Source: a bacterium
GTDB lineage: Bacteria; CSSED10-310; JAJRTK01
Reading direction: 5' to 3'
DNA: 20,086 nt
NCBI GenBank assembly: GCA_024278345.1
Contig: JAJRTK010000265.1
Location: 1 to 20,086 of the forward strand
This document shows positions 13,926 through 20,086 of this stretch, one piece after another; positions within the stretch are counted from its first letter, which is position 1; each line of letters starts with the position of its first letter. The notes beneath the pieces were generated by a model. That model saw only the letters and a list, made by a program, of their open reading frames with translations. It had not been told where the DNA came from and ran no database searches. A program made the position numbers and the translations under genes.

Positions 13926-16900
13926 TTAGGGCAGGCCGGCCATTTTCCTAACGCGGTTGAACCAGGAAACATCCGTAATCGCGACGCGCTCGGCATCCTT
14001 ACGGAGCAGGTTCTTTTGGCCGCCGACAGCGACCGTCACACTCTGGAGCTCCCCGGCACTGGGATCTTGATCCATGGCGAAACGCAATGCGTCCCCGCCG
14101 ATAAAGATCTGGTTGAGCATCTTGGAGCTCGTGTAGTTCGACTTGTTGAGCACCATTTCGCTATCGTGGAAGCAGGGGTAGAATTTCTTGGAGTTCGGCT
14201 TCGTCGTTCCGCCGTATCGCGCTGCCGTCGCCATCAACGACAGGACGACATAAAGAAAGAAATCAACCGAAAACGCGTAGTTATCGTGATCGCCTTCCCC
14301 CCAAACAACCCGCTCCAGCGAGTCCCGCATGGGGGCAGCACCATAACCGATGATCCGAAAGCGCCCTTTGCTCTGCTGGGCTACGTTGACATTCCGGAGC
14401 TTCTGTTCCGGAGTGCCCAGGAGATGTGCGCAAAAGAGGTAACCGGCGGGCAAGGTCGTCTCGAAGCCATCGCCTCGGGGATTGAGGTAGGGCGTGGGTC
14501 CCACCACCACGACTGGAGCCGGCGCCTGTTCCGCCGCTTCCGCGATGGACTCGCCTTCCCGGAACCAAAGGTCGTTCCTGTCCTGGCTCGACGTCGAAAC
14601 ACACATGGGAGGAAGCACGAGGCTCAGTCCCTGATTCTGCATTTGGAAACTGCCGCTGGCCAGGTTTTCAAGCCATGCCTTTTTTGACGTGTTGGGGAAG
14701 GCGATATCCGTGAGATAGACCAGCCCGGGCGGGATGGCCTGCTCGAACGCCTGGTTGGTCTTGACGAGCATTCCGCTCCGGAGCCGGCCCAGGCCTTGCC
14801 CTGGGGTCAAGTTGTCGTTCTGCAGCCATTTCAGATACTCGTCTACCGTCGCGTTGACGACGACGACCTCGGCCTCCGGATCATGGGAAACCATATCCAT
14901 TAGATACTTCACACCGCGAAGCTCCGACACGAACGTCACGATATTCTGGAGGCTGCGAATACCCTGGACTTCGAGAGTCTGGCGCAGCTCGGTAATGCCG
15001 CCGCCCTCGAGATCGGCGTTGTCGAAGTAAAGGGTTAGGGAGCGTTCCCGCATGAATTCGCGAGGATCGGGTTTCTCTGGGTCCAGGTGCAGCACCAGAT
15101 CGATGAGCAACTGGTATAGATTACTACAGACGCTTCCAAGGCCAAGATCTTTCTTGAACAGGAGCATCATGTTGATGAGAGTCATCCGCTCGACCTTGTT
15201 GCGGAAGGTCTTCTTGTCGGGGTTCTCATCGTAGCGCGTGTAGATGAGGTGAAGTGTCCGCTCGAACGCCTGGAGATCCCCCGCGAGGCCACCGACGAAC
15301 TTCTCGTCTTTCATGACTTCTTTGCTGGCCTTTGCCGTGATCTCCTCGATCCAGTCATCCCGGCTCACGTCCTCGACTTCGCCCATGGCGGCGGGAGTCA
15401 CGAGCTTGTCAAGGATATCGTCAATCTTGTGATCGAGGCGGGTCAAACTCTCTTCGGGCGCCGCGGCACTAGCTTCACCGGAAGTAGCATCGGCGGCTTC
15501 CCCTGCGTCATCGGAGCCCGCTGGCTGGTCCGACCCGGAGCCGCCACTTGTCACTGCCTTCCGAGCCTCCTCCAGTTTCGCCTCCAGGGCGGCCTTGATC
15601 TTGATGGGAACGGCGACCTTGATGATGTCCCGGCTGGCGGGAGTGTTCTGGAGCGTGTCGCGGCGGGCCTTCACCTCCATGGGGCGAATGGCCGAGATAC
15701 TCCCGGCGCCCTCCTTCTCCATATCCGCCGTGGACATCAGGTCGTTGACCTCGGTGAGTACGCGAATGCCTTCTGTGAGGCGCCTTTGGATCTCCGGAGT
15801 CGCCAGGACGCCCACGAACCCGTTGAGCAGGCGGCCAAGAACCTCGTCCACGTCGTTGATCTTCTTCGTTTCAGCATCGATCTTCGACTCGAAGAACTCC
15901 AGGTGCTCCTCGGCGATCTGGCGGACGGCTTCCTGATTCTTAGAGCCCAAGAATACGGCAGTTAGATAGGCCGCCATGGTCTCCTGGCGGAAGTATTTCT
16001 TGAGCTGCTGTTCCGTGACGATGGGGCTTCGGTAGAGCACGGGGCACATGACGTCCAGGAGCATCGTCTTTCCCGCGTCGAGGAAGGCGGAGCGCATCTC
16101 CTTGCTGAGCTGGGGTCCCGCCACCATGTTGAGCAGGTCCCGTTTTTCTTCATCGGACCGAATGGAGGCAGCCAGATCCTGCAAAGCTTGTGGCAGCTCC
16201 TGAAGGCGGGCCTCGTAATCGGCATCGGAAAGAAGGGCGATATCCAAGAGCAACGCGAAGTTCTCCGTGAGCAGCTTGGAAAAGCGGTGCCGTTCTTCTG
16301 GGCTTGGGCGCTTCACCGGCGGCGCCAATCCGTTCTCCTTCCACCGCTCCAGGATCGCCACCTCCACGGCATCGTCCCGCTCGTAGTCGAACTCTTCTCC
16401 GGTGGGAACAGCGGCGGCGTCGGGAACATCCTTGTACGCCTTGAGCAGCCACTCCAGCACCATGGACAGAAGGACTTTGCTCCGAAGAATCTGGCGCAAG
16501 GCGTTGAACGCATCCCTCGACTTGCGGAACTTCTTTTGGAGAGGCTCCTTCACCACCTGCTGTGCCAACTTGCCCAACGGCTGGCCTCGGAAGCGGATGT
16601 CGTTGTATTGATCCGCGGAGCCAGACAGCAACACGTCCCGGAATGCCGACACGACGTTGCAGAACATCTGCCGCGCCCGTTCGTCTTTTTCCAGCTTCCG
16701 CCAGGAGCCTTGAGAGAAGTCCAACCCTTCGGTAGTGAAGGGCATCCGATCATTCTCGTGGTAGACGAAGTCGATGAGCCGTTCCGCGAATCCCCCCGGG
16801 AGCGGTGCCCCGGCGGCGAAGGGCGGGAGCCCGTTCTCCCGGCCACACCGGCCAAGAAGAATGACCACGGCGTTGACCACCTGGTGAGAATCGGGTTGGA

Positions 16901-17387
16901 ACCCGCAAAATGTCTGCAAGTACTCCCGGATCTGTGTGAGGATCGTCTCTCCCCGCTTGTCGTCATCGCCGCTCAGAAGCTCCTTGCGCAGCCCCGGGCT
17001 GGCCCTCCGGAAGGCTTCCTGATCGGTATTGGCGATGGCCCGCTGGAAAAAGTAGTTGTAGGCATCGATGACCGAGGTCCCCTCTTCGGCTTCCTCTCCC
17101 TCGGGTATCACCTGCTCCACCGTGGGAAAGCGGCCATAAGTGTCGATCCTCTCGGCGATGGCAGGCCGCAGCGCCTGAACAAAGCTCTCGTACCGAGTAT
17201 CGTAACAGGCATCAAAGTTCTCCAGGTACTTTGTGCTCATGTCCGAACGGTTAGTGAACAGGTAGATGCCAGGATCTTTGCCAAGATTCGATTGGTTGAA
17301 ACGACCGACGATGTACACTCTTTTCTTGATCCTGGAAAGAGCGTTGACGTCGATCTGAAAGTCCGAAAGGAACTTATTCATGGCCAT
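13926..17387 (-). CDS. Large 1153-aa protein with TssC-like signature, candidate sheath protein
   Basis: The ATG at 17387 has GGAG about 10 nt upstream; a second ATG at 17381 is possible. Residues 1 to ~600 are mostly helical and unrecognised. An Ala/Gly/Ser/Asp-rich linker lies at about 605-655 (GSGSDQPAGSDDAGEAADA). In the C-terminal part LRGVKYLM (823-830) followed by VVVVNATVDEYLKWLQ (841-856) fits the TssC pattern WRGLxYLV ... VLNxSKxEL. A later segment NYAFSVDFFLYVV vaguely recalls the AAYAFA helix of TssC. TssC is ~500 aa, so this would carry a very large N-terminal extension. Following the ClpV-like ATPase gene by 50 bp supports a sheath role, since ClpV recycles contracted sheath. 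There is no membrane segment. The match is short and the sheath call is an inference; the gene itself is certain. Confidence 0.85.
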   Translation of the reverse strand: MAMNKFLSDFQIDVNALSRIKKRVYIVGRFNQSNLGKDPGIYLFTNRSDMSTKYLENFDACYDTRYESFVQALRPAIAERIDTYGRFPTVEQVIPEGEEAEEGTSVIDAYNYFFQRAIANTDQEAFRRASPGLRKELLSGDDDKRGETILTQIREYLQTFCGFQPDSHQVVNAVVILLGRCGRENGLPPFAAGAPLPGGFAERLIDFVYHENDRMPFTTEGLDFSQGSWRKLEKDERARQMFCNVVSAFRDVLLSGSADQYNDIRFRGQPLGKLAQQVVKEPLQKKFRKSRDAFNALRQILRSKVLLSMVLEWLLKAYKDVPDAAAVPTGEEFDYERDDAVEVAILERWKENGLAPPVKRPSPEERHRFSKLLTENFALLLDIALLSDADYEARLQELPQALQDLAASIRSDEEKRDLLNMVAGPQLSKEMRSAFLDAGKTMLLDVMCPVLYRSPIVTEQQLKKYFRQETMAAYLTAVFLGSKNQEAVRQIAEEHLEFFESKIDAETKKINDVDEVLGRLLNGFVGVLATPEIQRRLTEGIRVLTEVNDLMSTADMEKEGAGSISAIRPMEVKARRDTLQNTPASRDIIKVAVPIKIKAALEAKLEEARKAVTSGGSGSDQPAGSDDAGEAADATSGEASAAAPEESLTRLDHKIDDILDKLVTPAAMGEVEDVSRDDWIEEITAKASKEVMKDEKFVGGLAGDLQAFERTLHLIYTRYDENPDKKTFRNKVERMTLINMMLLFKKDLGLGSVCSNLYQLLIDLVLHLDPEKPDPREFMRERSLTLYFDNADLEGGGITELRQTLEVQGIRSLQNIVTFVSELRGVKYLMDMVSHDPEAEVVVVNATVDEYLKWLQNDNLTPGQGLGRLRSGMLVKTNQAFEQAIPPGLVYLTDIAFPNTSKKAWLENLASGSFQMQNQGLSLVLPPMCVSTSSQDRNDLWFREGESIAEAAEQAPAPVVVVGPTPYLNPRGDGFETTLPAGYLFCAHLLGTPEQKLRNVNVAQQSKGRFRIIGYGAAPMRDSLERVVWGEGDHDNYAFSVDFFLYVVLSLMATAARYGGTTKPNSKKFYPCFHDSEMVLNKSNYTSSKMLNQIFIGGDALRFAMDQDPSAGELQSVTVAVGGQKNLLRKDAERVAITDVSWFNRVRKMAGLP

Positions 17388-17437
17388 GGGGTCTGTCTCC
17401 TAGGTTTCGCACGCCGCCGCACCTCAAAACTTCTTCT

Positions 17438-19630
17438 TCAGGATGATGGGGCCGGGGGTGGCCCCACATTGTGAGTTGCCTTTTCCATGAGCCACCGAAG
17501 GAGCGCTCGCTCCAGCCGTCGCGCCGAAGCTCGTTCTCCGCCCTCCGTCGCCCACTCTACGATGCTGAGCCTGGTCTTCTCGTCGTCGATCTCCGGTGGC
17601 AGCGCCCGGGACGCCTTGGTCCTACGAGATTCGATCAGCCCGTTGAGAATCTCGAGCAAAACCTCGTGGCTAAGGGGCCGGAAGAGGACGATCCGGTCGA
17701 TCCGGTCCACGAGCGGCGGCGTCCATATCCCCCCCAGATCGAGCAAAGCACGGCGGAGATCTTCTTCCCCCAACGAACCCTCGATCTCCCCCATGATAGC
17801 GTTGGAAGTCATGACGAAAATGCACTGTGAAAAATCGACATACCGGCCCTGGGAATCCTCGGCCTGCCCGTCGAAGACGCTGATCAGCGGATCCGCCAGC
17901 TCCGGGTGCGCTTTCTCGAATTCGTCCAGGACGACGACGCTGTAAGGACGCATCATCACTCTTGTGTAAAGAGTTGAGGTCTGGCCAAAGCCCACATACC
18001 CGGGATCCGATCCCATGAACTTCGTCCTGGAGCCCTCTCCCTTGAACTCGGCCATGTTCTTAGAAATCAGGGAGCCCCGATCCCGCATCACTTCTTCGGC
18101 CAGCGCCAGAGCCAGTTCCGTCTTGCCCACTCCAGGAGGCCCCAAGAAAAGGAAACGGCCCCTGGGTCGCCGCGAATCAACCCAGCCACAGGCCTGGAGC
18201 GAAAGCCACGTTGTCACGCCCTCAATCGCCTCGGACTGCCCCTTCACCCGATCCGCCAGCTTCGCCGCCAACAGGGAGTAGAAGTCGTCTCTTTCCTGAT
18301 CCAGGTCGTCCACGGGAATCCCCGTGATATCGCTGAAGGTCCGAGCCACGTCCCGGGTCGTGATCTCCGGCCCGCTCTCATCCTCGCCGGTCTGGTAGCG
18401 ATAGGTTTTTTCCGTGACCACGCTCCGAACGAGCCGGATCGCCTTCCGGGGCAAGCGAATGCTCCGCTGGTAGAGATCCGTCAAGCGGATCGCCGTCTCC
18501 AAAGCATCGGGACTCAAGGTGATCCCAAGCTCCTTCGATCTAGGCGGCATCAGGTTTTCCATCGCCCCTTGAAGAATCTGGAGAGTCTCCGCCACCGTGG
18601 GCTCAGGCAGAAGAATTTTTGTAAACCGTGAGTTGAGAGCCTCGTCGTTGGCAATGTACTGGGCGTATTCCTTGTCGGTCGTCGCCCCGATACACCGGAA
18701 CTGCCCATTCACCATAGGTGGCTTGAGGGCCGTGGCGATGGTCCGGGAAGAGGGATCATCCGTATCGAGGAGAGTATGAATCTCATCAAAAAACGGGATC
18801 ACCGTCGGGTTCTTCCGAAAGAAAGCCAACAGCTTGTCCAGCCTCTCTTCCAGCTCGCCACGCCCTCCAGTCCCCGCCAACATATTAACCGGAGAGATCA
18901 TGACGATAGACCAGCTATCCATCTCAGGGGGAATCAGAGGCCGTGTGCGGTGGGCAATGTGGTAGGCCAACCCGTGGAGCATCGCCGACTTCCCCACGCC
19001 CGGCTCACCCACGAGAACGACGGAATCCGCGCCGGAGCTCATAAAGGTGGTGAGCCGCTTGAGAGCCTTCTCCGCCCCAATCAGGGGGCAGGTCTTCCAA
19101 ACCCCCGCGCGGGCCATCGCCGTCACATCGGTGCCAAACCCCAATGACTTAAAGGTGAAATCGGATCGAACCACATCCCCTGCCTTACCCTTTCGCTTGG
19201 GAATCAGCGCCTCCAGCGTCAAACCCGCCGCCCGTAATGCCTCTTGGGCCCTGGCCGACTCCACCTCTTTCAGAAGCTGAGGAGAGAGACAGGTGGCCAA
19301 AAGCGTCAGCGGAGAAACCTGCGTTGCACCCCAATCCTTGGCCAGACCCAGAGAATAAGAAGCCAACAAACCGATGTCGAACGCGATGACGCCCCTCTGC
19401 TCTGCCGAAACCACGGGAAAAAGCGACATTTGCTCCGCCAGGGCCGCCTTCGCCTTCAGCCGAAGCGCCTCGTCCATCCGATTGCGCACGGACTCGTCGT
19501 CCAGGACCATATCCAGAAGGTGCGCAAGAAATGTCTTCGTCTTCTCGGCGCTCGCCCGCCGGATGGCGTTCCGCACGCACTCCACCAAGCTCGTCGTTGC
19601 CGCACGCTGCAAGAACTCCTTCAAATCCAT
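17438..19630 (-). CDS. clpV: ClpV/ClpA-class double AAA+ ATPase (sheath disassembly candidate)
   Basis: I chose the ATG at 19630 (MDLKEFLQRAATTSL), with AAGGGG 9 nt upstream, giving 730 aa. An in-frame GTG at 19690 is rejected because its only purine-rich site abuts it. Residues ~1-150 are a Clp-N-like helical domain. D1 has GEPGVGKS (208-215) and FFDEIH (DE 282-283). D2 has GPPGVGKT (497-504) and VVLDEFEKAH (DE 569-570). The D1-D2 spacing leaves no room for the long ClpB/ClpV middle coiled coil, so the size is that of ClpA (~758 aa), not ClpV (~870). No IGL/IGF ClpP loop is seen in D2. In the T6SS, ClpV unfolds contracted sheath for re-use. This context, next to the candidate sheath gene and a VgrG, argues for that role over general proteolysis. 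It is the first gene after the promoter. Confidence 0.85.
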   Translation of the reverse strand: MDLKEFLQRAATTSLVECVRNAIRRASAEKTKTFLAHLLDMVLDDESVRNRMDEALRLKAKAALAEQMSLFPVVSAEQRGVIAFDIGLLASYSLGLAKDWGATQVSPLTLLATCLSPQLLKEVESARAQEALRAAGLTLEALIPKRKGKAGDVVRSDFTFKSLGFGTDVTAMARAGVWKTCPLIGAEKALKRLTTFMSSGADSVVLVGEPGVGKSAMLHGLAYHIAHRTRPLIPPEMDSWSIVMISPVNMLAGTGGRGELEERLDKLLAFFRKNPTVIPFFDEIHTLLDTDDPSSRTIATALKPPMVNGQFRCIGATTDKEYAQYIANDEALNSRFTKILLPEPTVAETLQILQGAMENLMPPRSKELGITLSPDALETAIRLTDLYQRSIRLPRKAIRLVRSVVTEKTYRYQTGEDESGPEITTRDVARTFSDITGIPVDDLDQERDDFYSLLAAKLADRVKGQSEAIEGVTTWLSLQACGWVDSRRPRGRFLFLGPPGVGKTELALALAEEVMRDRGSLISKNMAEFKGEGSRTKFMGSDPGYVGFGQTSTLYTRVMMRPYSVVVLDEFEKAHPELADPLISVFDGQAEDSQGRYVDFSQCIFVMTSNAIMGEIEGSLGEEDLRRALLDLGGIWTPPLVDRIDRIVLFRPLSHEVLLEILNGLIESRRTKASRALPPEIDDEKTRLSIVEWATEGGERASARRLERALLRWLMEKATHNVGPPPAPSS

Positions 19631-19756
19631 CAACCAAGCCCCTTTCCCGTCGCGACAAGAAATCCACCGATTCCCGGAGAGGAATCTCACCTCCTCGGCG
19701 GTTTGCGATGCGGCGCCGCCAAGGAGATCGATCCTCCGCCAGCTTACGCAAGCCGC

Positions 19757-19784
19757 ATTATAGAACCCGATGCCCCAAAGTCAA
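19757..19784 (-). promoter_or_regulatory. Sigma-70-type promoter of the cluster
   Basis: On the minus strand TTGACT (19784-19779), a 16-bp spacer and a perfect TATAAT (19762-19757). Transcription would start near 19750, leaving a ~120-nt leader before the ATPase start. The leader holds short dyads, including GCTT-GCGT-AAGC. It is the clearest promoter in the window. Confidence 0.75.
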
Positions 19785-19839
19785 TCGACTTTTTTTATCC
19801 ACACCCACCGAGTCGAAGAGGACGTCTTAGTCATAAATT

Positions 19840-19862
19840 CCGAAGGTCGGTAGATCCTTCGG
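19840..19862. promoter_or_regulatory. Perfect 7-bp dyad upstream of the promoter (operator or terminator of an upstream gene)
   Basis: CCGAAGG (19840-19846) and CCTTCGG (19856-19862) with a 9-nt spacer, about 55 bp upstream of the -35 box. Its place fits an activator site; as RNA it could end transcription coming from the right. No T-run is present. Confidence 0.35.
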
Positions 19863-19990
19863 CCATCACCCACCGCCGTGGAAAGCCCTGGAACCCTACC
19901 GCACTCCCCCAAAAAAGGGACCGACCCACAATAAAATAACCGGCGACGGCCTCGGTCATGGTACCGGCCACGGTTCAGATTTCAGACGCC

Positions 19991-20063
19991 GCCCCGGGGC
20001 TTCCAGCCCTGGAACCCGGCGGAGGCTCCGCCTCCGGACCTCCGCTGGGAGCGCCGCTCCCAG
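19991..20063. repeat. Cluster of short perfect palindromes at the right edge
   Basis: Four structures in a row: GCCCCGGGGC (19991-20000); TTCCAG-CC-CTGGAA (20001-20014); CGGAGGC-TCC-GCCTCCG (20020-20036); CTGGGAGC-GCC-GCTCCCAG (20045-20063). They are in the non-coding region 19785-20086, which has no supportable gene. They look like a mosaic of dispersed intergenic repeats that continues past the edge. Confidence 0.7.
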
Positions 20064-20086
20064 ACCCACGCCAGGGAGCCAGCTCC

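Noticed and set aside
16188-17474. 428-codon open frame on the plus strand
   Set aside because: Entirely antisense to the 1153-aa gene, low-complexity Arg/Leu/His-rich translation without domains; an effect of GC-rich codon use.
17438-19630. Housekeeping ClpA or ClpB
   Set aside because: No ClpP-docking loop or ClpB middle domain seen, and it leads an operon with a VgrG; not fully excluded without phylogeny.
5206-19630. Prophage tail or free eCIS
   Set aside because: No capsid, terminase, tape measure, tail fibre or lysis genes are seen, while ClpV-like and membrane-anchored K/L/M-position proteins are present, pointing to a cell-anchored system.
19631-19690. Upstream GTG start adding 20 residues to the ATPase
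   Set aside because: The purine-rich sequence directly abuts the GTG, and the added residues do not look like a Clp N-domain; the ATG at 19630 has a well-spaced AAGGGG.

Overview
The window comes from a GC-rich, presumably Gram-negative bacterium. I infer the double membrane from a secretion-type membrane complex, and I cannot place the phylum. Almost all of it is one long co-oriented cluster on the minus strand (about 19750 down to 1251). A second gene on the plus strand enters from the left edge and converges on the cluster. The best reading is a highly divergent, cell-anchored contractile injection apparatus of type VI secretion (T6SS) type, with its candidate effector genes. Only a few parts are recognisable on sequence: a ClpV/ClpA-class disassembly ATPase, a VgrG-like spike, a TssK-like N-terminus, and a C-terminally membrane-anchored protein followed by a GTPase with one membrane segment. 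The last three stand in the canonical tssK-tssL-tssM order.

Layout in the direction of transcription (right to left). A consensus-like promoter (19757-19784) precedes a 730-aa double AAA+ ATPase. A 1153-aa protein follows; its C-terminal half carries a short TssC-like signature, so it is the candidate sheath. Next is a 298-aa protein in the place where a tube protein (Hcp) would be expected. After a 345-bp structured gap comes the 581-aa VgrG-like spike with a 16-residue-repeat tip, then a 494-aa unknown. This is tightly coupled to a TssK-like protein, a TssL-like tail-anchored protein and a 608-aa GTPase/TM/repeat protein in the TssM position. A separate-looking distal part encodes a 151-aa acidic protein, a 336-aa unknown and a 672-aa zinc-metallopeptidase-like protein (HEYGH).

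The left-edge gene (1-1086, 5' end outside the window) encodes a paralogue of that metallopeptidase. It has HEIGH and the same C-terminal His/Cys pattern, but a long coiled coil is inserted before the catalytic helix. The two metallopeptidases are the obvious candidate effectors, one at the end of the cluster and one facing it.

The gaps between cluster genes that exceed about 150 bp each hold a copy, one of them degenerate, of a small interspersed repeat built on a hairpin with loop ACGGAYTG (copies near 4411, 5104, 10741 and 12818). The right edge is non-coding and full of short perfect palindromes. No rRNA, tRNA, CRISPR array, transposase or PAAR gene was found. No ordinary TssB, TssE, TssF, TssG, TssJ or Hcp was recognisable, so they are absent, outside the window, or hidden inside the unrecognised proteins.
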